6,503 nucleotides of DNA from Kiritimatiellia bacterium (GTDB lineage: Bacteria > Verrucomicrobiota > Kiritimatiellia > RFP12 > UBA1067): assembly GCA_017965685.1 (NCBI GenBank), contig JAGCPM010000043.1, positions 1 to 6,503 on the forward strand. Direction: 5' to 3'. The translations under genes were made by a program, and so were the position numbers. Below, piece after piece: positions 1 to 6,503 of this stretch. Each line of letters begins with the position of its first letter. The stretch's first letter is position 1. The notes beneath the pieces were generated by a model, which saw only the letters and a program-made list of their open reading frames with translations, had not been told where the DNA came from and made no database searches.

Positions 1-1251
1 GACTGGAAGCTAGAGGAACGGCGCATTGAGAAGAAGCGAGTGAGAGGCTATCACGACAACCGCCGTCAGAAGTTCCGATTTCGCGTCTGCGATGACGCGG
101 TTTCGCTCATCGAGTGGTTGCGCGCCCGCCGTGAGGAGGATATCAATCCGCGAGTCGCGGCGACGGACAACCTTCTTGGCGCGCTCAAATCCGCCCTTGG
201 AGAGATACAGCGGACCCTCAATCGTGTAAAGTCGGAGGTGCCCGATTCGGATCTCGCGCGCGACGCTATGTACGGCGTCCAGCGTGCTGACGACTTGACG
301 GATGAGGTGGCGGCAAGTCTCCAGAAGCTAGATAAACGGTTGGACGATTTTGCCCGCGATGCCTATGACATCGACGAGGCCCGCGAGATCATCGCCGAAC
401 TGACTCTCTTCCGGGACCGTTTCATGAACCGCATAGGCCGCCTGCGCCAGGAGATCGTGCCGGAAATCGAGAAACTGCGCGCCCCGCGACTGCTCGAACG
501 CCTGGTCCGTTGCGAGGCCGTGTTCCGCGACGAAACCGGCAGGATGCGCCACATCGTGAGCGGACGCATTCCTGCGCCGCGCGACGTCGTCGAGGCGCTT
601 CTTCGCTTTTACGGCACGGACGGCAAGCTGCAGGAGCTTATGCGCCGCGTCTCGGATTCCGCGCGAAACGTCTGGAAAAAGCTCAGCGCGCGCCTTCGCG
701 AGCTGGAGCGCCGCAACCGCAGAATCGAGGACATTGACGCGCGCCTTTCCGAATTCGCCGCCCTTCCGGAAGATGTGGTTCCAAGCGCGTGGTTCCGCTC
801 GCTTTTGCAGAACGCGTCGATGTTCGGGGACATGCACATACGCCCGGGCGAGAAGTCACGCCCGCCCCAGCCAGTTCTCTCCAAGGGAGGCGTCGCAGAG
901 CGCGTCAAGGCCTGGGTCGAGGAACGGATCGAGCCGCCTGGTGCGCCGCGCGCGACATCGATGGACGAGGCGCGTCTCCGTGATCTGGACGCCTGGCTGG
1001 TGTCGCACGGGCTTAAGCCATTGCGCCGTGGCGAGACAATCCGCCTCTCATCATGCACCATCGTGGAAGACGGCGATTTCCGCAAAGTCATGGAGCTTGC
1101 CCGCAGCGCGATTCTTGGACGCGGTGCGAGGGCAGCGCGAATCGGCGTCAACGGGAATGTGCGGCCCGACATGGCGGCTGAACTTAGCCACGACGGCCGC
1201 CGCCTTTCGTTCGAGGAGCTGGAACTTACGAAGACAGGAGACCTGAAATGA
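1..1251 (+). CDS. jetA: JetA, MukF/MksF-like kleisin subunit of Wadjet (5' end missing)
   Basis: The reading frame is open from base 1 to the TGA at 1249-1251, so 416 residues are visible and the true start lies left of the window. The GTG at 40 is in frame, but there is no reason to prefer it over an upstream start. In Wadjet, JetA is the kleisin that bridges the two heads of the JetC dimer and carries JetB. The visible part begins with a highly charged stretch. It then has a strand-like FRFRV (25-29) leading into a helix containing LIEWL (36-40), which fits the end of an N-terminal winged-helix domain. A long, charged, mostly helical region follows (about 45-235). The C-terminal part (about 320-416) could be the second head-binding winged helix. 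No catalytic motif is seen or expected. The last four bases overlap jetB. The call rests mainly on position next to a MukE-like and a MukB-like gene, since the kleisin sequence itself is poorly conserved. If the family length is near 480 aa, some 60-80 residues are missing. Confidence 0.75.
   Translation, partial: DWKLEERRIEKKRVRGYHDNRRQKFRFRVCDDAVSLIEWLRARREEDINPRVAATDNLLGALKSALGEIQRTLNRVKSEVPDSDLARDAMYGVQRADDLTDEVAASLQKLDKRLDDFARDAYDIDEAREIIAELTLFRDRFMNRIGRLRQEIVPEIEKLRAPRLLERLVRCEAVFRDETGRMRHIVSGRIPAPRDVVEALLRFYGTDGKLQELMRRVSDSARNVWKKLSARLRELERRNRRIEDIDARLSEFAALPEDVVPSAWFRSLLQNASMFGDMHIRPGEKSRPPQPVLSKGGVAERVKAWVEERIEPPGAPRATSMDEARLRDLDAWLVSHGLKPLRRGETIRLSSCTIVEDGDFRKVMELARSAILGRGARAARIGVNGNVRPDMAAELSHDGRRLSFEELELTKTGDLK
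1236..1240 (+). promoter_or_regulatory. Shine-Dalgarno for jetB
   Basis: AGGAG lies 7 bases before the ATG at 1248, inside the last codons of jetA. This supports 1248 over the next in-frame ATG at 1281, whose own AGGAG (1273-1277) sits only 3 bases away from it. Confidence 0.7.
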
Positions 1252-1904
1252 GCGTGAAGGAGACAAGGCTAGAGGAGATCATGTCCGAAAGCGGGCAGAA
1301 CGAGCAGAAGGTTCAGAAGATTCTAAACATCCTTCTTGAGGCGCCGTACTTTTACCGCGATGACGACATTTCGCTCTTCCTGTTCCTGTCGAAGTACAAG
1401 CGCGCGTTCGCCGCCTTCTTCCAGAAGTTCTACGGTTGGGAACTGCTCGTCGACCCCAAGTGCGCCCGCCTGTACAAGCCCGCCTGGTACAACGAAAAGG
1501 TCACGGAGGTGAACCGCGACATGTTCAACTTCACGAAGCGTGACGAATGCGTCGCTTTTCTCCTGTTGCTTGAGTTCTTCGAGCGGGAGCTGCAGGAGCA
1601 GGCTGTTTCAACGGACGAGCCAGACAACCTTCGCTTCCGCTTCGGATCGTTTCTCAAGTTCGCTTGTGTCAGGTTTTGCGAAGTCTTTCCACAGAAAATG
1701 GACTACTACACTGACGAACAGGTGCGTAAAACCATCCGCACGATTATGCCGTCGCTGCTCAAGTACCGTTTCCTTCGCGAGATTCCGCGCGGCGACGACG
1801 ATGGCGAATCCGGCGACACGATATACGAATGCCTTCCCGCACTTTGGCTGTACAAAGGCGAACGCCTCGCACAGCCAGTCGTCAAGACGGAGGCGGCGCA
1901 ATGA
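1248..1904 (+). CDS. jetB: JetB, MukE/MksE-like KITE subunit of Wadjet
   Basis: This is a complete 218-residue protein, the usual size for JetB/MksE. These proteins are tandem winged-helix (KITE) subunits that bind the kleisin and contact DNA in the SMC motor. After a short polar leader (about 1-20) comes a helical first domain with ILLEAPYFYR (27-36) and a long aromatic helix. This runs into FYGWELLVDPKCARLYKP, a helix plus beta-hairpin wing as seen in MukE-like and DUF2398-like proteins. A second helical/winged region follows (about 95-185), with FFERELQEQ and a late MPSLLKYRFLREI segment. The tail is acidic and low-complexity. It has no enzyme motif, signal peptide or membrane span. It overlaps jetA by 4 bases (ATGA) and jetC by 4 bases, so its translation is probably coupled to both. 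A start at 1281 would remove 11 residues and is less likely. The family call rests on size, fold impression and position between a kleisin and an SMC gene. Confidence 0.78.
   Translation: MSVKETRLEEIMSESGQNEQKVQKILNILLEAPYFYRDDDISLFLFLSKYKRAFAAFFQKFYGWELLVDPKCARLYKPAWYNEKVTEVNRDMFNFTKRDECVAFLLLLEFFERELQEQAVSTDEPDNLRFRFGSFLKFACVRFCEVFPQKMDYYTDEQVRKTIRTIMPSLLKYRFLREIPRGDDDGESGDTIYECLPALWLYKGERLAQPVVKTEAAQ
1889..1893 (+). promoter_or_regulatory. Shine-Dalgarno for jetC
   Basis: GGAGG lies 7 bases before the ATG at 1901, within the end of jetB. It fixes the jetC start at 1901 rather than at the in-frame ATG at 1829, which would add 24 residues and overlap jetB by 76 bases. Confidence 0.75.
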
Positions 1905-4900
1905 AACCTCGCGAGACGTACAAGATTACAGCCGTTAGGGTGGTGAACTTCCACAACCTCGGGACGACCACGATTGAAATTCCTGGCGGCGGGCACCTGT
2001 TCCTGCTTGGCGACAACGGGTCGGGCAAGACGACGATTCTCGACGCAATCCACTATGTCCTTTCCGCCGGCGAGATTGAGTTCAATGCGGCTGCTCGCGT
2101 AGCGGGAGCGAAGAATGTCGGCGGACGCAAGGTGCAGGGCGTCGTGATGCGGTACAATGTCGAGGCGGGCGGTCCGCTCAACAGGGACGGCGGCATGACG
2201 TACGCCGCCCTAGAACTGTCGTTGCCAGCATCAGACAGGACGGTGTCGATCTGCGTGGGCCTCTCCGCGACGGGCATGGACGTCGCGTACGACAGCTGGG
2301 GTGGCATGGCGGACGCGCCTGTGGCCGACCTGCCGCTGACCATCGAGGATTGCGGCCGTTCCCGCGCAGCATTCCGCGACGAGTTCGCCAAGAACATGAA
2401 GGCGCTTCCGGGCGGACGCTACTTTTCGAAGATAGGACAGTACGCCACCGCCGTTGCGGAGCGTTTCTTCGACGATGCGGAGACCTATCGCAATGTATGC
2501 CGCATTCTCGCGACTGGCAAGGCCTACCGCGAAATCGCATCGAAGGCGGGGAATCTCGACGTGCTTTTCCGACAGCTTCTCGAAGAGCCTAACAGCGAGA
2601 CTTTCACGGGGCTTGTTGATGGTCTGCGCTCCATCGACGAAAGCCGCGAACTTCTCGACCGCATTGAGACGCGGCTCGAATTCCTCCGCAAGCTCAAGCG
2701 CGGACGCGACGCGCTCTTTCGGACGAAGGAGAATCTCGTCTGCGCGGCCTGGCGACAGGCGGACATGGAATTCGCCGATGCCGTCGCCAAGGAGCGGGCC
2801 CTTGAAACCGAACGCGAGAAGGTGTCGGCCGAAATAGAGGTCGCGAACGGCGAGCTCGCCACGCTCAAACGCGGACGCGACGCCGCCCATGCGGAACTTC
2901 AGGATTTGAAGGCGAAGGACTCGTCCGGCCTGTTGCAGCGCGAAAAGCAGTTGGCCCAGGAGGTCGCGGCGCTAGAAGGTGAAAGCCGGGCCAAGGACGC
3001 GGAGCGCCGCAAGGCGTCCGAAGCGGCGCAGGAGGCGGCGGAGCGCGTGGCAGAGTCTCGCGGAGCGCTTGCGGAGGCGGCCTCGGAGCGCGCGGTCAAG
3101 CTTCACAGGATCGGCATGGGGCTTCCCGTCTCCGTCATGCCGCTCGTCTCCGCGCTAGACGCCGCGGCAAAGGCGGAGACGCCGGAAGAGGCGGCGCCGG
3201 ACCTGGATTCCGTCCGCGACGAACTTGCCGAAGCCCGCGACAAAGCAGCGGGGACGCTGGCGGAGTGCAGGCGCGACGCTGACCGGGCCGACGGTGATGT
3301 GTCGCGGATCGGGAAGGATCTGGCGGCAATTGAGGCGCAGCCCGAACCGGAACCGGACGTCCCCGGCTTTGCCGAGGCGCGCATCGCAGTCCAGGAGCGA
3401 CTTTTCAAGGCTACGCCGCTTTATCTCCACGTCGAGCCGCGCGCCGACCTGCGGGCCGCGGAGATCGCCGCCTTCGAGCAAGTCGTGGGCGACGTGCTTC
3501 TAGGCACCTGGCTTGTGGCGGAGGACGAAGCGGACGCCGTGAGGCTGGAGTTCTTCCGCAACCATCGCGAACAGTCGATTTTCGTGAGGAGGGACGACTT
3601 GTCTGTCCCGTCCGACACGGATTGGGTTGCGCGCTACGTGGACGTCGCGGAATCCGACGCCGATGCCGTGCTGGCGCTCAAGGCCGCGTTGTCGGCGCGG
3701 GGGGGATTGCGCATACTTGACGAGGTGGAGACAAAAGTCCTTGCCTCCCGCGGCCGCGAGCAGCCGCTTGCCCGCATGAAGCCGCGTCTGCTGGGCGCGA
3801 AGCAGCGTCGCGAGGAACAGTCACGTCGCATTCGCGCGAAACGCGAGGAGTTGTCCGAAGCCGAAAAGGCGCGCGATGCGGCGGCAGGGCGCGTGCGCGA
3901 GGCGGAATCGGCGCTCGGCCGCGTCCGCGACATTTCAAACGCCGTGGACGAGGTGCGGACATGGTGGCTGGAGGCGCGGGAGGGCGTCCGCCGCGCCCGC
4001 CAAGAGCAAGTCTACCGCGAGGATGGCGCGGCAAACGCGGCGACCGCATCGGAAGAGGCGCATGGAAGACTTGAGCGAACGAAAGGACAATTTGAGTCCG
4101 TACGTCTGAGGATGGCCGTGGAAGGCGTGAGCGCGGCGCTCGAGAAGCGGATTAAGTCCGTGGAGAACCGCATTAGCGATTTGGAAAGGAGGATCTCATC
4201 TGCTAACCAAGACATCGGCGCCAAGGGGCAGCGCGTCGTAAATCTCAATGAGGGAATCGCCGCTTCGCGGGAGCGCCAGCGCATGGCCGAGGCGAATCGC
4301 GCGGCCGCGGCGAAGATGCTGCCGGGCGTTGACGCGCTTGCCGGTGAAAGACTGGGAGAGGCGGGGGCGTCGAAGGTGGCGTTGGCGGAATTCGTCGAGG
4401 AGCTGAAACGCAAGGAGACGGAAGCCGAGACCACGCTTGGGCGCGACATCCGCGAACCCGTGGGATTCGACTATGCCTTCCAGTTCGACGCGGCGGCGTG
4501 TTCGCTCGTCGATCAGCGCGGCGAGGCCATCGACGATGTCCTCGCGAATGAAGCGGCGCAGTACGAGGCGCAAAAGGGAGTGATCACAGAACGGACGCAG
4601 CGGCTCTTCCGCGACATATTCGTTTCAGAAGTCTTGCGCAAGCTCTACGAGGACGACCAGCGGCTCACGCAGCTCTCAGTAAGGGTCAACAGGATGCTGA
4701 AGGACCGGTTCTTCGGTTCCAACAGGTATTCGTTTGGATTGAAGCCCGTCGCCGAATACGAGTCGCTGCTTGCGCTCATCAGGAAATTCAGCGCATACGG
4801 GGCGGGGGAGGATGGCGAGGAGATATCCGATTTCGTCGAGGCGCACAAGGACGCGATTCTCAACGCGCCGCCGGGGGAAATCCCCGCCATGTTCGACTAC

Positions 4901-5398
4901 CGCCAGTGGTATGAGTTCCAGCTGAAGATGGTGACGCGAGACAACGAGGGAAAGATCATCGACCGTTCCGTGAAGGCGGTGGGGTCAGGGGGCGAACAGG
5001 CGGTGCCCAACTACCTTCTCATCCTCACCGTCGCGGCGTTCCTCTACCAGGGGCGAACCGGGAACCAGGCTCTCCGGCTTCAGCCGCTTCTCTTCGACGA
5101 GGCCTTCTACGGCATCGACGCTGCACGGCGTGACCAGCTCCTCTCGTTCGCGAACGACCTCGGACTACAGCTCTTTGTGGCCTCGCCGGACCAGGACGGC
5201 GTCAAGAAGGAGCTGCCGCGCACCACGTCGCTCTTCGTCGTCAAGGACGAAAACTTCAACGTCCATCTCTATCACTACACGCAGGACATCACCGCAAAGC
5301 AGGGCGACCTGCTCGCGGCACCGGAACCAGAAGCAACTGATGGGCCGGAGTTTACGGCTGTAGTTTCCGCAGCAAAGGAATCCGACAATGAGATTTGA
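1901..5398 (+). CDS. jetC: JetC, MukB/SMC-like ATPase of Wadjet
   Basis: This is a complete 1165-residue protein with the split-ATPase layout of SMC, MukB and Rad50. The N-terminal half-head (about 1-270) carries a perfect Walker A, GDNGSGKT at 37-44. A first coiled-coil region rich in Glu, Lys, Arg and Ala spans about 285-490. A globular middle of about 130 residues (about 495-625) sits where the hinge belongs. A second coiled coil spans about 625-845, and the C-terminal half-head about 845-1125. That half-head has the ABC signature GSGGEQ at 1028-1033 and Walker B LLFDEAF, with D1066 and catalytic E1067, followed by a D-loop-like GID (1071-1073). About 40 polar, acidic residues form a tail. 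In Wadjet, JetC dimerises through the hinge, hydrolyses ATP between joined heads and extrudes DNA loops together with JetA and JetB. All catalytic residues are present, so it should be active. A generic SbcC/RecN-type ATPase is the alternative, but the neighbours argue against it. The gene overlaps jetD by 11 bases. Confidence 0.9.
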   Translation: MKPRETYKITAVRVVNFHNLGTTTIEIPGGGHLFLLGDNGSGKTTILDAIHYVLSAGEIEFNAAARVAGAKNVGGRKVQGVVMRYNVEAGGPLNRDGGMTYAALELSLPASDRTVSICVGLSATGMDVAYDSWGGMADAPVADLPLTIEDCGRSRAAFRDEFAKNMKALPGGRYFSKIGQYATAVAERFFDDAETYRNVCRILATGKAYREIASKAGNLDVLFRQLLEEPNSETFTGLVDGLRSIDESRELLDRIETRLEFLRKLKRGRDALFRTKENLVCAAWRQADMEFADAVAKERALETEREKVSAEIEVANGELATLKRGRDAAHAELQDLKAKDSSGLLQREKQLAQEVAALEGESRAKDAERRKASEAAQEAAERVAESRGALAEAASERAVKLHRIGMGLPVSVMPLVSALDAAAKAETPEEAAPDLDSVRDELAEARDKAAGTLAECRRDADRADGDVSRIGKDLAAIEAQPEPEPDVPGFAEARIAVQERLFKATPLYLHVEPRADLRAAEIAAFEQVVGDVLLGTWLVAEDEADAVRLEFFRNHREQSIFVRRDDLSVPSDTDWVARYVDVAESDADAVLALKAALSARGGLRILDEVETKVLASRGREQPLARMKPRLLGAKQRREEQSRRIRAKREELSEAEKARDAAAGRVREAESALGRVRDISNAVDEVRTWWLEAREGVRRARQEQVYREDGAANAATASEEAHGRLERTKGQFESVRLRMAVEGVSAALEKRIKSVENRISDLERRISSANQDIGAKGQRVVNLNEGIAASRERQRMAEANRAAAAKMLPGVDALAGERLGEAGASKVALAEFVEELKRKETEAETTLGRDIREPVGFDYAFQFDAAACSLVDQRGEAIDDVLANEAAQYEAQKGVITERTQRLFRDIFVSEVLRKLYEDDQRLTQLSVRVNRMLKDRFFGSNRYSFGLKPVAEYESLLALIRKFSAYGAGEDGEEISDFVEAHKDAILNAPPGEIPAMFDYRQWYEFQLKMVTRDNEGKIIDRSVKAVGSGGEQAVPNYLLILTVAAFLYQGRTGNQALRLQPLLFDEAFYGIDAARRDQLLSFANDLGLQLFVASPDQDGVKKELPRTTSLFVVKDENFNVHLYHYTQDITAKQGDLLAAPEPEATDGPEFTAVVSAAKESDNEI
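2009..2032 (+). other. Walker A (P-loop) of JetC
   Basis: These bases encode GDNGSGKT, matching GxxGxGK[ST] exactly, with K43 as the nucleotide-binding lysine. The place near the N-terminus after a predicted strand-loop-strand is typical of SMC-like heads. Confidence 0.95.
4982..4999 (+). other. ABC signature motif of JetC
   Basis: These bases encode GSGGEQ (residues 1028-1033), the SMC/ABC C-motif core SGG followed by Glu-Gln. It lies 38 residues before the Walker B aspartate, the usual order in a C-terminal SMC half-head. Confidence 0.88.
5087..5107 (+). other. Walker B of JetC
   Basis: These bases encode LLFDEAF: hydrophobic residues, then D1066 for magnesium and E1067 as the catalytic base. 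GID follows as the likely D-loop, as in MukB/SbcC-type ATPases. Confidence 0.92.
5375..5379 (+). promoter_or_regulatory. Shine-Dalgarno for jetD
   Basis: AAGGA lies 8 bases before the ATG at 5388, within the final codons of jetC. This supports the 5388 start and translational coupling to jetC. Confidence 0.6.
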
Positions 5399-6503
5399 CC
5401 AGGGGCATTTCACTAACCGTTGTGTCAGAAGTTTGGCTCGAAAGTTCGCACGGAGAACAGGGGGCGTTGAATCGCTGCCGCCGGAAATTGATGTTCCAGC
5501 AACGCCGGAGGAATGGGATACGATTCCTGAGACCGGACGAATTCTTGGACTGGCTGCTTTTCAAAAAGGGAAAAAGGCTGTCTTCCGCATTCCGCCCGAG
5601 CGCCGCAATCCGTCGCATTGGTCCGACCTTCGCGCAATGTTCGCTAAAAAGGAACCATGCGACGACCCTTCCGATGAAGTGTTTCGTCGCGCGCGGCTAA
5701 TCTCCAACGACGATGTCGTCGCCGCGTTGAAGGACGACGATGTCGTGGTGCGATTCCTGCGGCGCGGAAATGGCACTTCCCGCGATTTCATCAGGATGCT
5801 TGAGTGGACCGTCAATTGCTTCGGCAACGAAGCCGGAGCATCGCCGACTACCCTCTCGCAGTTGGGTGCCGACATACTCGGCGACAGCAAGGCGTTGCGA
5901 TCGGGAATGCGCCGCATGGTCTTTGAGCGAGTGCTTTGCTCGGTCGCCGGTCTGGACGCCGATAAAAGCGGGCGGGAGGCTTTTGTCCGGTTTGGAATCG
6001 AGGAGAATCCGTTCACGAGTTTCGTGACGGTCTTTGCCCCGTTTTCGTTTGCTCTGGAGACGGGAGAAGTGTTCGAGTACCCGGCGAAAATGTTCCGCGC
6101 GGGTCTTGCCGTGCAGTTGCCGCGGCAGACGATCATGCGTATGCGGGAAGTGCGGCTGGCGGAGGGATCTGGACATATCGTGACCAGTGAAAACGCCGCG
6201 CCCTTCGAGGCCCTTGTCCGTGGTGGAGTTCCGAGTCTTTACACTGAAGGCTATCCCAATGCGGCGGTCATTAGGCTTCTGGAACTTTTTGCCGCGCGGG
6301 GAATGTCGGCGGATCATGCCGGCGACGGCGACCTTGATGGTTTCCTCATTGCAGAGCGCATTTCAAAGGCGATAACGGTAAGACACGTCATTGCAGCGGA
6401 GGTGGTCAATGATGATTCGCTGCGCCGTCGGCCAGTTCCACCGCAGTTCCGCAAACGCTGGGAGGCTTTTCTTGCCACGCATGGCGGGTTCCCGTATGCA
6501 GAA
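5388..6503 (+). CDS. jetD: JetD, TOPRIM/topoisomerase VI-like nuclease of Wadjet (3' end missing)
   Basis: Reading from the ATG at 5388 gives 372 codons without a stop to the window edge, so the C-terminus is missing. JetD is the Wadjet subunit that cleaves the DNA trapped by JetABC. The N-terminal half (about 1-160) is charged and probably DNA-binding. ILGDSKAL (163-170) resembles the GDSK segment common in JetD-like proteins. The TOPRIM part contains SEN with E268 as the likely metal-binding glutamate. Next come TEGYPNAAVIRLLELF and then GDGDLDGF, whose D313 and D315 form the DxD pair and whose D317 is an extra acid. These are the expected metal-binding residues of Spo11/Topo VI-type enzymes. 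The GD-x-D-xx-GF spacing matches JetD proteins, while the TEGxPxAAV block recalls DUF2399. The start overlaps jetC by 11 bases in another frame. JetD-type proteins are usually around 400 aa, so only a short tail is likely lost. Confidence 0.82.
   Translation, partial: MRFDQGHFTNRCVRSLARKFARRTGGVESLPPEIDVPATPEEWDTIPETGRILGLAAFQKGKKAVFRIPPERRNPSHWSDLRAMFAKKEPCDDPSDEVFRRARLISNDDVVAALKDDDVVVRFLRRGNGTSRDFIRMLEWTVNCFGNEAGASPTTLSQLGADILGDSKALRSGMRRMVFERVLCSVAGLDADKSGREAFVRFGIEENPFTSFVTVFAPFSFALETGEVFEYPAKMFRAGLAVQLPRQTIMRMREVRLAEGSGHIVTSENAAPFEALVRGGVPSLYTEGYPNAAVIRLLELFAARGMSADHAGDGDLDGFLIAERISKAITVRHVIAAEVVNDDSLRRRPVPPQFRKRWEAFLATHGGFPYAE
6189..6341 (+). other. TOPRIM metal-binding region of JetD
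   Basis: This stretch runs from the glutamate codon for E268 (6189-6191) to the glycine after the acidic triad D313, D315 and D317. The Glu then DxD arrangement with about 45 residues between is the TOPRIM pattern used for metal-dependent strand cleavage. The residue before the GD is Ala, where related proteins often have Trp or His. Confidence 0.78.

Noticed and set aside
1829..1900. In-frame extension of jetC to the ATG at 1829
   Set aside because: It would overlap jetB by 76 bases and add 24 residues with no family-like character. The ATG at 1901 has a good Shine-Dalgarno and is followed at once by the expected SMC-like N-terminus.
2693..2881. 18-base near-identical direct repeat (CTCAAGCGCGGACGCGAC at 2693, CTCAAACGCGGACGCGAC at 2864)
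   Set aside because: Both copies encode LKRGRDA in frame, 57 codons apart, at or near the start of the first coiled coil. Biased codon use and coiled-coil composition explain it without a mobile or regulatory repeat.
2231..2890. Minus-strand open frame of 219 codons opposite jetC
   Set aside because: It lies wholly opposite strongly supported jetC coding sequence, shows no recognisable domain, and is the kind of long antisense frame that GC-rich codon usage produces. The same applies to the other minus-strand frames at 328-837, 609-1172 and 4012-4449.
5395..5700. Plus-strand 101-codon frame at the start of the jetD region
   Set aside because: It is in a different frame from jetD, has no ribosome site at sensible spacing, and yields an Arg-rich product. 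The jetD frame explains this DNA better.
5561..6317. Minus-strand open frames of 191 and 206 codons near the right end
   Set aside because: They oppose the uninterrupted jetD frame, which has the TOPRIM residues and a ribosome site. The antisense products are Arg/Ser-rich with no domain I recognise.
1..6503. Housekeeping MukBEF/MksBEF condensin
   Set aside because: The gene order and ATPase would fit, but a fourth overlapping gene with a TOPRIM active site is the Wadjet hallmark and is absent from housekeeping condensin operons.
1..6503. tRNA/rRNA genes, CRISPR repeats, insertion sequence ends, intrinsic terminators
   Set aside because: No regularly spaced repeats, no long terminal inverted repeats, no hairpin followed by a T run, and no noncoding stretch able to hold an RNA gene were seen.

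Overview
The window holds four tightly packed plus-strand genes and almost no intergenic DNA. I read it as a Wadjet (JetABCD) anti-plasmid / DNA-defence operon in the order jetA-jetB-jetC-jetD. jetA is cut by the left edge and jetD by the right edge; jetB and jetC are complete. The assignment rests on four things: the gene order, the protein sizes, a complete SMC/MukB-type split ABC ATPase in the third gene, and a TOPRIM-type acidic motif in the fourth.

Layout: 1-1251 is the 3' part of a MukF/MksF-like kleisin (JetA; 416 codons visible, frame open to base 1). 1248-1904 is a small MukE/MksE-like KITE subunit (JetB, 218 aa). 1901-5398 is the SMC-like ATPase (JetC, 1165 aa). 5388-6503 is the topoisomerase VI/TOPRIM-like nuclease (JetD; 372 codons visible, no stop before the edge). 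The genes overlap by 4, 4 and 11 bases. Each internal start has a purine-rich Shine-Dalgarno at normal spacing, which points to one polycistronic, translationally coupled unit. No promoter, terminator, RNA gene, mobile element or CRISPR is visible. The promoter must lie left of base 1 and any terminator right of base 6503.

How they should work together, from what is known of Wadjet: JetA, JetB and JetC form an SMC complex that extrudes DNA loops using ATP. On a small circular molecule such as a plasmid the motor runs out of DNA, and JetD then cuts it. Everything needed for this is present in order, except for the missing ends of JetA and JetD.

The JetC head and the JetD TOPRIM region do not look like the best-studied type I Wadjet (DUF3375/DUF4194/DUF3322-DUF2220). 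The JetD motif block reads more like the DUF2399-type proteins. I suggest a type II-like Wadjet, but the subtype is an inference from memory of motifs, not a search.

Host: the DNA is GC-rich (by eye around 60% or more, with strong G/C preference at third positions), and starts are bacterial ATG with Shine-Dalgarno sites. This fits a GC-rich bacterium. I cannot name a phylum from this window.
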